Below, piece by piece: positions 37,250 through 46,081 of a stretch of DNA of 64,000 bases. Made by a program: the position numbers and the translations under genes. Numbering within the stretch: position 1 is the stretch's first letter; every line of letters begins with the position of its first letter. This stretch comes from an uncultured Alphaproteobacteria bacterium (GTDB taxonomy: Bacteria > Pseudomonadota > Alphaproteobacteria > HIMB59 > GCA-002718135), in the NCBI GenBank assembly GCA_902576125.1, contig CACGUF010000006.1, positions 1 through 64,000 on the forward strand. The letters run 5' to 3'. Below the pieces are notes generated by a model. The model made no database searches. It saw only the letters and a list, made by a program, of their open reading frames with translations, and was not told where the DNA came from.

Positions 37250-38182
37250 ATGATAAATTCAAAATTTACTATCCTTACTTTCTATCAATTTAAAGAAATT
37301 AAAGATATTTTATTTTTAAAAAAAAGATTTTCTGATTTTTGTAAATTTAACAAAATAAAAGGTACAATTATCTTAGCTGAAGAGGGTGTAAATGGCACTA
37401 TTGCGTCGATCCCAGAGAGTATAAAAAATTTTGAGATAGAATTAAAAAAATTAGAATTTGAAAACTTCAATCCGAAATATTCTTATTTTAAGTTTATGCC
37501 TTTTTTTAGATTAAAAATTAGATTGAAAAAAGAAATAGTTACCTTAAGATCTCAAATATCAGATCCAGAAAATATTACTGGTAAAAAAATAAAACCTGAA
37601 AAATGGAATAATCTCATTAATGATAAAGATACTATTTTAATTGATGTAAGAAATGATTTTGAAGTTGAAATGGGTACGTTTCGAGGATCAATTAATCCCA
37701 AAACAAAAAGTTTTACAGAGTTTAAAAGCTTTTTAAAAGGCAACTTGAATGAAGATAAAAATAAAAAAATTGCCATGTTTTGTACCGGTGGTATCAGGTG
37801 TGAAAAAATTTCCTCCTACATGATAAAAAAAGGCTTTAAAAATGTAAATCAGTTACATGGTGGAATATTAAATTATTTAGAGAAAATTCCTAATAAAGAC
37901 TCTTTATGGGATGGTGAGTGTTTTGTTTTTGATAATAGAGTTTCGGTTCAAAATGAGTTAAAGGATGGGACATTTGAGCTCTGTCACGCGTGTAGATATC
38001 CCTTATCGAAAACACAAATAAAATCTAAAAAATATTTGAAGGGAGTTTCATGCCCAAAATGTTATGGCAAAATTAGTGAAGCAAAGAAAAAGAGTTTAAT
38101 TGATAGAAATAAACAAATCCAAATTGCAAAAAGAAAAGGATTGTATAGTCCTTTTATTAAACAAACAGTAAACGATTTATAA
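37250..38182 (+). CDS. trhO: tRNA uridine(34) hydroxylase, rhodanese-domain protein TrhO
   Basis: A 310-residue protein of the YceA/TrhO family that hydroxylates U34 in some tRNAs using oxygen. It has an acylphosphatase-like N-terminal part with EEGVNGTIA (about 44-52), a rhodanese domain with the active loop CTGGIRC (Cys178) and the downstream GGILNYLEKIP, then a C-terminal Zn-ribbon-like segment (CHACRYPLS ... CPKCYG, about 243-266). All landmarks are present. It diverges from the MetF-like gene with only 36 bp between starts. Confidence 0.93.
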   Translation: MINSKFTILTFYQFKEIKDILFLKKRFSDFCKFNKIKGTIILAEEGVNGTIASIPESIKNFEIELKKLEFENFNPKYSYFKFMPFFRLKIRLKKEIVTLRSQISDPENITGKKIKPEKWNNLINDKDTILIDVRNDFEVEMGTFRGSINPKTKSFTEFKSFLKGNLNEDKNKKIAMFCTGGIRCEKISSYMIKKGFKNVNQLHGGILNYLEKIPNKDSLWDGECFVFDNRVSVQNELKDGTFELCHACRYPLSKTQIKSKKYLKGVSCPKCYGKISEAKKKSLIDRNKQIQIAKRKGLYSPFIKQTVNDL

Positions 38183-38223
38183 AAAACGCTTTATTTCAAT
38201 TATTTTTAATATATAGGACCTTC

Positions 38224-38418
38224 ATGGCAAAGAAAACTTCATATGCTTTAAAACAACTAGTTCCTGAAGAAAATCCAAAAACAGGTACTAAATATATTGT
38301 TAGAAAGCCAACAAAAGGCATGAAAGTTGCTGAAAAGTTAAGGCTAAAAAAATATGATCCAGTTCTAAAAAAACATGTTTGGTTTGTTGAAAAGAAAATG
38401 CCTCCACATAGTAAATAA
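38224..38418 (+). CDS. rpmG: Ribosomal protein bL33 (divergent)
   Basis: A 64-residue basic protein. The start MAKKTSYALKQLV, a central TGTKYIVRK beta strand, and KLRLKKYDPVLKKHVWFVEKK line up with bL33's TGxxYxxxK and KLELKKYDPxxxKHV pattern. It is about ten residues longer than standard alphaproteobacterial bL33 through an insertion after the first strand and an extra MPPHSK tail. It has no zinc cysteines. An AGGACC-like ribosome site sits before the ATG. Alternative identity is unlikely given the motif, but the divergence lowers certainty. Confidence 0.82.
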   Translation: MAKKTSYALKQLVPEENPKTGTKYIVRKPTKGMKVAEKLRLKKYDPVLKKHVWFVEKKMPPHSK

Positions 38419-38459
38419 ATTTACTTTATTTTTAAAATTTATCACCTACCTCCATATCT

Positions 38460-39884
38460 ATGACAGATAAAATTGGTATTCATTGGTTTAGATTAGATTT
38501 AAGATTAAATGATAACCCAGCTATTGAGAATTTATCAAAAGATGTCGACTCTATATTACCAATATATATTTATGATGAAAGCCAGTTTATGGGTCAAGCA
38601 TCAAAATGTTGGTTAGAAAATTCACTGCAAAGTTTGAATACCAAACTAAATAATCTTAACAGTCAATTATATATATTCAGAGGAAACCCAAAAAAAATCA
38701 TAAATAAAATTATTCAAAATAAAAAAATCACTCACTTTTATTGGAATAGGCTTTACGATAAAGATTCAATTAATAGGGATAAAGATCTTAAATCTTTTTT
38801 ATTACAAAATTCTATATCATGCCAATCTTTTAATGGTTATCTTCTGACTGAACCATGGAATATACAAAATAAATCTGGAAATTTTTTCAAAGTCTTCACT
38901 CCTTTTTGGAAAACAAATTATGAGTTATTAAAAAATACTAAATTAGATTTAAGTGCTAATAAAAAATATAATTTTTATAATCAAAATATTAACTTCAATT
39001 TAAATTTTCAAGAATTAAATTTAAATACTCCAAAAAAAATTTGGATGAAAAAAATACTTTCTTATTGGAAAGTGGGAGAGGATGAAGCTAAAAATAAACT
39101 TAAAAACTTTATAAAATTTAAACTAAAAAATTATAGTTCTGGAAGAGATAGACCAGATACTGAATTAACATCCAGACTTTCTCCTCATTTACATTTTGGA
39201 GAAATATCACCCAAAAGAATATTTTCTGAAGTAATAAAGTCTAACATTAATGAAGATAATAAAAGAAAATACCTATCAGAAATTGGTTGGAGAGACTTTT
39301 CTTATAATCTTCTCTATAATTATCCTAAAATGACTAAAGAGCCCATACAAACAAAGTTTAACAAATTCCCATGGTTGAGAGATAATAAATCTTTAAAGAG
39401 TTGGAAATTAGGAAAAACAGGAATTCCTATAATTGATGCAGGCATGAAAGAGCTTTATGAAACAGGCTGGATGCATAATAGAGTTAGAATGATAGCCGGT
39501 TCATTTTTGACAAAAAATCTTTTGATTCACTGGAAAGAGGGAGAAAAATGGTTTTTTGATTGTTTAGTAGATGCTGACATAGGCTCTAACACAGCTGGTT
39601 GGCAATGGATTGCAGGGAGTGGAGCAGATGCTAGTCCATATTTCAGAATTTTTAATCCAATTTTACAAGGAAAAAAATTTGATCCAAATGGTGAATATGT
39701 CAGAAAATTTATTCCTTCTTTAAAAAAAATTCCTGATAAATTTGTTCATTCTCCTTGGGAGATGAGTTCTCAAGAACAAGAAAAATATAATTTCTTTATA
39801 GGGAAAGATTATTTATTACCAATATTAGATTTAAGTGAAACAAGAAAAAGAGCACTTGCAGCCTTTAAAAGTATAAGTGAATAA
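38460..39884 (+). CDS. phrB: Deoxyribodipyrimidine photo-lyase
   Basis: Light-driven DNA repair flavoprotein, 474 residues, splitting cyclobutane pyrimidine dimers. The antenna domain starts GIHWFRLDLRLNDNPAI (about 6-22). FAD-binding motifs are in the C-terminal half: TGIPIIDAGMKELYETGWMHNR and GSNTAGWQWIAGSGADASPYF. It overlaps the next gene by eight bases. It heads a run with lipid-modification genes that is a recurring light-stress neighbourhood in Proteobacteria. Confidence 0.96.
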   Translation: MTDKIGIHWFRLDLRLNDNPAIENLSKDVDSILPIYIYDESQFMGQASKCWLENSLQSLNTKLNNLNSQLYIFRGNPKKIINKIIQNKKITHFYWNRLYDKDSINRDKDLKSFLLQNSISCQSFNGYLLTEPWNIQNKSGNFFKVFTPFWKTNYELLKNTKLDLSANKKYNFYNQNINFNLNFQELNLNTPKKIWMKKILSYWKVGEDEAKNKLKNFIKFKLKNYSSGRDRPDTELTSRLSPHLHFGEISPKRIFSEVIKSNINEDNKRKYLSEIGWRDFSYNLLYNYPKMTKEPIQTKFNKFPWLRDNKSLKSWKLGKTGIPIIDAGMKELYETGWMHNRVRMIAGSFLTKNLLIHWKEGEKWFFDCLVDADIGSNTAGWQWIAGSGADASPYFRIFNPILQGKKFDPNGEYVRKFIPSLKKIPDKFVHSPWEMSSQEQEKYNFFIGKDYLLPILDLSETRKRALAAFKSISE

Positions 39885-41175
39885 AGAGTTGCAAAAAAAA
39901 ATTGCTGTAATTGGGTCTGGTATTTCAGGCATAAGTTCAGCTTTTATTTTATCATCTAAGTATAAAGTCCACTTATTTGAAAAAAATGATTATTTGGGTG
40001 GTCATACAAGAACTATAAATGTTCATGATGATAATAATTTAGCAATTGATACAGGTTTTATAGTTTATAATAATAAAAATTACCCTGACCTTATAAAATT
40101 TTTTAATCATTTAGATATTTTAACTTCAAATTCTGACATGTCATTTGCAGTATCGGATAGTTTTACTAAAATTGAATATGGTGGTAAAAATCTCAAATCT
40201 CTTTTTGCACAATACAATAATATTATTAATTTCAATTTTATAAAAATGACTTATGAGATTTATAGATTTTATAAATTATGTAAAAAAATAAAAGTAAATA
40301 ATTTTAAGAATGAACTAACTTTATGTGAATTTTTAGATGAAAATAATTTTTCATCTTACGTAAGAGATCTGCATATTTATCCTCTGGTTTCATCAATATG
40401 GTCAACAAATCAATCCGATATTCTTAATTTTCCTTTTAGATTATTTTTAAATTTTTTTACTAATCATGATTTATTTAATTTTAAAAATAGACCTCAGTGG
40501 AAATTTGTAAATGGTGGGAGTAATACTTATATTAAAAAAATATTAAATCTTAATAAATTTGAGTATTCACTCAATAGTGAAATTACAGATATAAAAAGAG
40601 AAGAAAATCAAATTAAAATCATTAATAACAACCAAGAATCTACTTTTGACTTTTTAGTATTAGCTACTCATGCTGATCAGGCTTTAAAAATACTTAGTGA
40701 TCCTTCTTCAGATGAAATAAACATTTTATCAAAATTTAAATATACCAAAAATAAGGCTTACTTACATTCTGATGAGAGGTTGATGCCAAGAAATAAAAAA
40801 ACTTGGTCTAGTTGGAATTTTTTAAAAAATAAAAATAGTAGTCATCATTTTACACTGTCTTATTGGATGAATAATCTACAAAAATTAAAAACTAAAAAAA
40901 ATTATTTTGTTACTCTTAATCCTATTGAAGTTCCAAATTATATTCATAATGAAACTATTTTTTCACATCCAAAATTTGACTTTGCATCACATGAAGCTCA
41001 AAAGAGTTTAAAAAAAATTCAAGGTACTAAAAAAACTTTTTTTTGTGGTTCTTATCATGGATATGGTTTTCATGAAGATGGTATTCAATCTGCCGCATAT
41101 ATTGCCAAGATGTTAGAAGTTGATATACCTTGGAAAAGGGATAATAGCTTCTATAATAGACTACAATATATTTAA
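39877..41175 (+). CDS. FAD-dependent amine oxidase-type oxidoreductase
   Basis: A 432-residue NAD(P)/FAD-binding protein of the amine oxidase/desaturase-like family. The N-terminus has IAVIGSGISGISSAFIL (about 9-25) and YLGGHTRTI (about 39-47). The C-terminus has the FAD-contacting CGSYHGYGFHEDGIQSA (about 394-410). The start is GTG, overlapping phrB by eight bases, since no nearer ATG precedes the FAD motif. It is the family always seen with the DUF1365 and Cfa-like genes that follow. Homologues in Rhodobacter have been linked to furan fatty acid formation; direct assignment is inferred. Confidence 0.85.
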   Translation: MNKELQKKIAVIGSGISGISSAFILSSKYKVHLFEKNDYLGGHTRTINVHDDNNLAIDTGFIVYNNKNYPDLIKFFNHLDILTSNSDMSFAVSDSFTKIEYGGKNLKSLFAQYNNIINFNFIKMTYEIYRFYKLCKKIKVNNFKNELTLCEFLDENNFSSYVRDLHIYPLVSSIWSTNQSDILNFPFRLFLNFFTNHDLFNFKNRPQWKFVNGGSNTYIKKILNLNKFEYSLNSEITDIKREENQIKIINNNQESTFDFLVLATHADQALKILSDPSSDEINILSKFKYTKNKAYLHSDERLMPRNKKTWSSWNFLKNKNSSHHFTLSYWMNNLQKLKTKKNYFVTLNPIEVPNYIHNETIFSHPKFDFASHEAQKSLKKIQGTKKTFFCGSYHGYGFHEDGIQSAAYIAKMLEVDIPWKRDNSFYNRLQYI

Positions 41176-41177
41176 TT

Positions 41178-41951
41178 ATGAATTCAAAAATTTTATTATC
41201 TTCAATAGTCCATAAACGCTTTGGAAAAATAAATCATTTATTTAAATACAAAGTTCCAAGTATTTTTTTAGATTTAGATGAATTGGATAAAGTAAAAAAT
41301 AATTCCTATATATTCTCAATAAATTCTTTTAATATTTTATCATTTAATGAAAAAGATCACGGTTATCGTGATAATAGAAAAATTAGAGACTATATAATTG
41401 ATCATCTAAAAAAATATAATATTCAATATAAAAAACTTAAAATAAAGATCCTGTGTTTTCCTAGAATATTGGGCTATGTTTTTAATCCATTATCAGTAAT
41501 ATACTGTTATGATTGTGATCAATTAATATCTATTTTTTATGAGGTAAAAAATACATCAAATGAACAACATACATATGTGTTTGTAAAAGGTTCAAATTTA
41601 GAAATGAATACATTAAAGCATGAGTGCAATAAAAATTTTTATGTTTCTCCTTTCATAGGAATGAAAGGAAAATATTTATTTACAAACAAATTAGATCAAG
41701 AGAAAATTAATTTGATAATAGATCTTTATGATACTAATAATAAAAAAGTATTAATGGCATCACAAGCTGGAAAGTTTGATGAATTTAAGGCTATAAAATT
41801 ATTAAAATATAATATTATTAATCCTCTCTTTGGATTTAAAGTTATGGTAGCTATTTTATTTGAAGCTTTAAGAATTGTTTTTAAGGGCGGAAGATATTAT
41901 GCTAGAAAGAAAAAACCAATTGATACTATCTCTTTTGAAGGAAATTTTTAA
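41178..41951 (+). CDS. DUF1365 domain protein
   Basis: A 257-residue protein of the DUF1365 family. Conserved pieces are VHKRFGKINHLFKYKVPSIFLDLDEL (about 12-37), FGYVFNPLSVIYCYD-like LGYVFNPLSVIYC (about 96-108), VSPFIGMKGKY (about 154-164) and a C-terminal GGRYYARKKK. No catalytic role is established for the family. Its constant company with Cfa-like methyltransferases suggests a part in fatty acyl chain modification. It shares one base with the next start. Confidence 0.9.
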   Translation: MNSKILLSSIVHKRFGKINHLFKYKVPSIFLDLDELDKVKNNSYIFSINSFNILSFNEKDHGYRDNRKIRDYIIDHLKKYNIQYKKLKIKILCFPRILGYVFNPLSVIYCYDCDQLISIFYEVKNTSNEQHTYVFVKGSNLEMNTLKHECNKNFYVSPFIGMKGKYLFTNKLDQEKINLIIDLYDTNNKKVLMASQAGKFDEFKAIKLLKYNIINPLFGFKVMVAILFEALRIVFKGGRYYARKKKPIDTISFEGNF

Positions 41952-43144
41952 TGAGTTATGTAAATGATAAATTTAAACAGTCTTTTGAAATTGTAGCGCA
42001 AAAATTTTTGTCAAAAATTCGTTACGGTGAATTAATTGTCACGTTCCCATCAGGCATTACTAAATCTTTTAAAGGTAAAAAAGGTCATGAAAAAGCTGAC
42101 TTAAAATTAAATAACTATAAATTTATCTCAAAAATTTTAAAAAAAAAATCGATTGGTTTTGCTGAGTCGTATATGGATGGTGATTTTAGCTCCTCTGATT
42201 TAACTAAATTACTTTTAATTTCTTTTAAAAATGAAAAATTTTTTCTACAAAATTTAAAATCAAATATTTTTTTCAATATCTATTCTAAATTTAAACATTT
42301 TCTCAATGAGAATACAAAAAAACAAAGTAAAAAAAATATAGAATACCATTATGATTTAGGAAATAGTTTTTATGACAAATGGTTAGATCGAAGTATGACC
42401 TATTCTTCAGCTTATTTTGAAAAAGACAATCAAAATTTATTTGATGCACAAATAAGCAAATATAAACATATTGCTCATTCACTTAATTTAAATGAAAATT
42501 CAACAGTTCTCGAAATTGGTTGCGGTTGGGGGGGATTTTCATCATATATTGCAAAAAATTTTAAATCTAAAATAGATGCAATTACAATCTCGAAAGAACA
42601 ATTTGAGTATGCATCAAATAGAATTCAAAAAGAAGGTTTAGGAGAAAAAGTATCGATTAAATACAGTGATTACAGAGATATTGAACATAAGTATTCAAAT
42701 ATAGCATCAATAGAAATGTTTGAAGCTGTTGGAAAAAAATATTGGGAAAAATATTTTAGTGTTTTAAAAAATTCTTTGGTTAATTCTGGCAAAGCAGCTT
42801 TACAAATAATAACTATTGATGATCAAAGAGCAATTAATTATCAACGTCAACCTGATTTTATACAGCAATATATATTTCCAGGTGGTATGTTACCTACTAA
42901 AAAAGAACTTGAAGAAATCAATTACAAAGTTGGCCTTGATTTTAAAGAGATAAAAAATTTTGGTTTATCATATGCAAAAACACTAAATCTTTGGAATCAG
43001 CAATTTCAAAATTCATGGGATGATTTAGCTCAATTAGGATTTAATAAAAGATTTAAAAGAATGTGGGAATTTTATTTATCTTATTGTGAGACAGGCTTTA
43101 TTTCTAAGTCTACTGATGTTTCTCATTTTCTAATTAATAGATGA
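41951..43144 (+). CDS. Cyclopropane-fatty-acyl-phospholipid synthase family methyltransferase
   Basis: SAM-dependent methyltransferase, 397 residues, acting on unsaturated chains in membrane phospholipid. Motifs are EYHYDLGNSFYDKWLDRSMTYSSAYF (about 131-156), the SAM loop VLEIGCGWGGFSSYIA (about 181-196), EMFEAVGKKYW (about 256) and QQYIFPGGMLPT (about 308). It may make cyclopropane, or in this gene company methylated or furan-type fatty acids. It overlaps DUF1365 by one base and DUF2878 by four. Confidence 0.93.
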   Translation: MSYVNDKFKQSFEIVAQKFLSKIRYGELIVTFPSGITKSFKGKKGHEKADLKLNNYKFISKILKKKSIGFAESYMDGDFSSSDLTKLLLISFKNEKFFLQNLKSNIFFNIYSKFKHFLNENTKKQSKKNIEYHYDLGNSFYDKWLDRSMTYSSAYFEKDNQNLFDAQISKYKHIAHSLNLNENSTVLEIGCGWGGFSSYIAKNFKSKIDAITISKEQFEYASNRIQKEGLGEKVSIKYSDYRDIEHKYSNIASIEMFEAVGKKYWEKYFSVLKNSLVNSGKAALQIITIDDQRAINYQRQPDFIQQYIFPGGMLPTKKELEEINYKVGLDFKEIKNFGLSYAKTLNLWNQQFQNSWDDLAQLGFNKRFKRMWEFYLSYCETGFISKSTDVSHFLINR

Positions 43145-43659
43145 GTAAAATAAAATTATTTTTAATACTTAGTGGCTATCAGCTAACTTGGTTGATGTGT
43201 GTTTTTGGTGAAGTTTTATATAAAAGTTTTTTACCTGGTCTACTTTGTGGAATAATTTTTGTATTGTTGGTTTTTGCAAATTCAAAAAATAAAAAAAGAT
43301 TTTTTTATATTGTTTTATTAATTTCAATTATTGGATATTTATTTGATTCAATTATTGTAAATTTTAAAATTTATAATTTTAATACTTCTTTATATGTTGG
43401 GGTGTTACCTATTTGGATGATAATTCTTTGGCCAAGTTTTGCAACGTTATTTGATGAAATTTTAGTTTTTTTATCAAAGTACAAGGCAATTGCTTTATTG
43501 CTCAGTGGTAGTTTAGGGCCTCTTACATATTATTCAGGAAAGCCTTTAGGTTTAATTGATATAAATAATTTTACCTTATTCTTTATTAGCATGATAGCTT
43601 TCTGGATTTTTCTTATGCTGTTCTATTTAAATTTTTTATTGCGACTAAAATTTAATTAG
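43141..43659 (+). CDS. DUF2878 family membrane protein
   Basis: A 172-residue membrane protein with about five hydrophobic helices. The conserved stretch LPIWMIILWPSFATLFDE (about 89-106) and SLGPLTYYSGKPLG (about 123-136) identify the DUF2878 family. It has no known activity but is a regular member of the photolyase/Cfa neighbourhood. It overlaps the Cfa-like gene by four bases and, at its 3' end, overlaps convergent trcR by eight. Confidence 0.88.
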   Translation: MSKIKLFLILSGYQLTWLMCVFGEVLYKSFLPGLLCGIIFVLLVFANSKNKKRFFYIVLLISIIGYLFDSIIVNFKIYNFNTSLYVGVLPIWMIILWPSFATLFDEILVFLSKYKAIALLLSGSLGPLTYYSGKPLGLIDINNFTLFFISMIAFWIFLMLFYLNFLLRLKFN

Positions 43660-44227
43660 GATTTTCTTCAGTCAAGGTTTTTGCCTTAGCTTCTTCTCTA
43701 TCTTTTTTATTTTTGGCACGGTTAAGAGCTTTTTCAAGATCTTGATATGTGCAAAGTCCAGTATCCATTGGACTCTTAGCTTCAAGAACTGCTTCTCTAT
43801 AAGTACCATTACGAATGGCTTCAACTGTATTTTTAGTTGATCCAGTAAGTTTTGCAATTTGTGAGCTACTTAGTTCATCAGGATATCTTTTTATTAGCCA
43901 TAAAATAGCATATGGCTTTTCTTGTCTTAGTGATAGCGGTGTATATTTTGAATCTTTTTTTCTTGGTGGCAGAGCATCTATTACATCTGAGGAAATTAGA
44001 TTTAGACTGGCTGCTTGATCATTTTCACATCTTATTATTTCTTCTTTTGTTAGCTGTTTATTATCTATTGGATCATAACCTCTCATACCAACTGCCACTT
44101 CACCATCCGCTATGCCTTGTACTTCTAATTCATGCAAGCCACAGAACTCAGATATTTGTTTAAAACTAAGTGATGTATTGTCTATCAGCCATATGGCTGT
44201 CGCCTTTGGCATAAGTGGTAATTTCAT
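43652..44227 (-). CDS. trcR: Cell cycle transcriptional regulator TrcR (DUF1013)
   Basis: A 191-residue alphaproteobacterial regulator. The start MKLPLMPKATAIWLIDNTSLSFKQISEFCGLHELEVQGIADGE is almost invariant in the family, and a helix-turn-helix is predicted within about 18-40. A second HTH-like segment is ELSSSQIAKLTGSTKNTVEAIRNGTY (about 117-142). The family is linked to cell-cycle gene control and RNA polymerase association. The gene diverges from the DUF1192 gene. Confidence 0.92.
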   Translation of the reverse strand: MKLPLMPKATAIWLIDNTSLSFKQISEFCGLHELEVQGIADGEVAVGMRGYDPIDNKQLTKEEIIRCENDQAASLNLISSDVIDALPPRKKDSKYTPLSLRQEKPYAILWLIKRYPDELSSSQIAKLTGSTKNTVEAIRNGTYREAVLEAKSPMDTGLCTYQDLEKALNRAKNKKDREEAKAKTLTEENPN

Positions 44228-44297
44228 ATTTTATCCTTTTATAAAAAAAAACTCTTATAAATATATTCCTTTCAATTTAATATAAAAATAATTGCAT

Positions 44298-44480
44298 ATG
44301 ACAGATTTTATAGAAATAAATGATAAAGAAAAGACCATAAAAAGCCTTAATTTAGAAGATTTAAGTTTAGAAAATTTAAAGCAATATATTAATGAGCTTA
44401 AGGAGGAGATTGAAAGAGTGAAGGCGGAGATTAGTCTGAAAAAAAAATCAATAAATGAAGCAGAAAAATATTTTAAATAA
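44298..44480 (+). CDS. DUF1192-like short helical protein
   Basis: A 60-residue acidic/basic helical protein: LNLEDLSLENLKQYINELKEEIERVKAEISLKKKSINEAEKYF is a single coiled-coil segment with the L-x-x-L pattern of DUF1192, a small alphaproteobacterial family of unknown role. The ATG at 44298 is preferred to a TTG two codons upstream. It is commonly found next to rpmE or trcR in this class. Confidence 0.75.
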   Translation: MTDFIEINDKEKTIKSLNLEDLSLENLKQYINELKEEIERVKAEISLKKKSINEAEKYFK

Positions 44481-44708
44481 CTATTTACTTATTTTGATAC
44501 CTTTAAAGCGTTTTTGAAATCTTGCTACTTGACCCTCTGATTCATTTAAGTTAGCTTTTCCACCAGTCCAAGCAGGATGAGATTTAGGATCTATTTCTAA
44601 CTTTAATGTATCATTTTCTTTACCCCATGTAGATTTTGTTTTAAAAGTTGAACCATCTGTCATGACAACATTTATCTCATGGTAATCAGGATGTATATTT
44701 TTCTTCAT
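44481..44708 (-). CDS. rpmE: Ribosomal protein bL31
   Basis: A 75-residue protein of the large subunit. [29 protein letters not shown] (1-29) and [28 protein letters not shown] (43-70) are diagnostic. It has no CxxC zinc motif, so it is the zinc-independent form. It abuts the DUF1192 gene tail to tail. Confidence 0.96.
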   Translation of the reverse strand: MKKNIHPDYHEINVVMTDGSTFKTKSTWGKENDTLKLEIDPKSHPAWTGGKANLNESEGQVARFQKRFKGIKISK

Positions 44709-44735
44709 TTTATAGGCCTTATAGTTAAATATTCT

Positions 44736-45512
44736 TTAAAGTAAAGTTAGATTTTCTATCAGTTTATTATGAATTAATGTGTTAGATACTGCTATATCTC
44801 TAGATTTTGTAGTCCATTTATTTCCATCAGGTTCCGATACTTTCCCTCCTGCTTCTTTTACAAGTAAAACACCTGAGCATATATCCCATAAATTAAGGTC
44901 TCTCTCCCAAAAACCATCTATTTTACCTGAGGAAACATATGCCAAGTCTAAAGCGGCAGATCCTAATCTTCTAACTCCTGCAGTTTTTTTTGAAATATTG
45001 TCTAATTCTGAATAAAATTTTTGGTAAATCCTATCTCCAAAAGGAATGCCTGTACCTATAACACAATTAGTTAATTGATGTCTTTTAGAAACTCTTAACC
45101 TTTTATTATTACACCATGAACCTTTTCCTAATGATGACCAATAAAATTCGTTTAAAATTGGATTATAAACTATACCATCAGTTATTTCATTGTTTACCAT
45201 TTTGGCAATAACGATAGCTACATGTGGAATACCGTGAATAAAATTTGTTGTTCCATCAATTGGATCTATTATAATTGTTTCACCTTCACCTTCTATATAA
45301 CCTGACTCTTCTGTTAAATAGTTAACATTTGGATAATAATATTTTAATGTTTCTAATATAGATGTTTCAACTTTTAAATCAGCACTCGTTACAAAATCAC
45401 CAACATTTTTTGATTGTATTTGCAAATTTTCTATTTCACCAAAATCACGTGCTAATATTCTGCCAGCTTTTCTTGCTGCTTTTTCAAAAATATTAATTGT
45501 TGCTGGTAGCAT
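44736..45512 (-). CDS. suhB: Inositol-1-monophosphatase family protein SuhB
   Basis: Mg2+-dependent phosphatase, 258 residues. Metal ligands are in EESGYIEGEG (about 70-79) and the IDPIDGTTNFIHGIPH motif (about 83-98), with the C-terminal WDICSGVLLVKEAGG (about 212-226). In bacteria SuhB is also involved in ribosomal RNA antitermination. Its start overlaps the efp stop by one base in the efp-suhB order typical of Alphaproteobacteria. Confidence 0.94.
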   Translation of the reverse strand: MLPATINIFEKAARKAGRILARDFGEIENLQIQSKNVGDFVTSADLKVETSILETLKYYYPNVNYLTEESGYIEGEGETIIIDPIDGTTNFIHGIPHVAIVIAKMVNNEITDGIVYNPILNEFYWSSLGKGSWCNNKRLRVSKRHQLTNCVIGTGIPFGDRIYQKFYSELDNISKKTAGVRRLGSAALDLAYVSSGKIDGFWERDLNLWDICSGVLLVKEAGGKVSEPDGNKWTTKSRDIAVSNTLIHNKLIENLTLL

Positions 45513-46081
45513 TATTTTTTTACTTTTTCTACATAACTTGCATCTTCAGTACTGATTACTACAAAGTCATTATTAGATATAAATGGCGGCACAGAAGTCT
45601 TAATTCCTCCTGTTAAAATTGCAGGCTTATATGATGACGCTGCAGTTTGACCTTTTACTACTGCCTCAGTTTCCTCAACTTTCAAAGTTATATTATCAGG
45701 AAGTTCTAAACCAACAACTGTATCCTCATAAAATTGAAGGTTAATATTATCATTTTCAATTAAAAACTTAGATTGATTTTCAGATATAATATCTTTACCA
45801 ATTTCAATTTGTTCATATGTTGAGTTATCCATGAATACAAATTTATTACTTTCAAAGTATAGATATTGACACATTTTTTCATCAAGAATTGCTCTTTCTA
45901 CACTCTCAGATGATCTAAATCTTTCATTCATTTTAGTACCTTCACGAATTTCTTTCATTTCAACCTGCAAGTAAGCACCACCTTTACCTGGCTGAGTATG
46001 TTGAGTCTTTAAAACTCTCCATAATCTAGAATTAATTTCTAAGATATTTCCAACTTTAATTTGATTACCATCAATTTTCAT
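45512..46081 (-). CDS. efp: Elongation factor P
   Basis: A 189-residue tRNA-mimicking factor that rescues ribosomes stalled at polyproline. The N-terminal KOW-like domain has the modification-site loop TQPGKGGAYLQ (Lys33 region), followed by two OB domains ending with TASSYKPAILTGGIKTSVPPFI (about 145-166). No EpmA/EpmB is seen here. It overlaps the preceding unknown gene by 11 bp and suhB by one base. Confidence 0.96.
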   Translation of the reverse strand: MKIDGNQIKVGNILEINSRLWRVLKTQHTQPGKGGAYLQVEMKEIREGTKMNERFRSSESVERAILDEKMCQYLYFESNKFVFMDNSTYEQIEIGKDIISENQSKFLIENDNINLQFYEDTVVGLELPDNITLKVEETEAVVKGQTAASSYKPAILTGGIKTSVPPFISNNDFVVISTEDASYVEKVKK

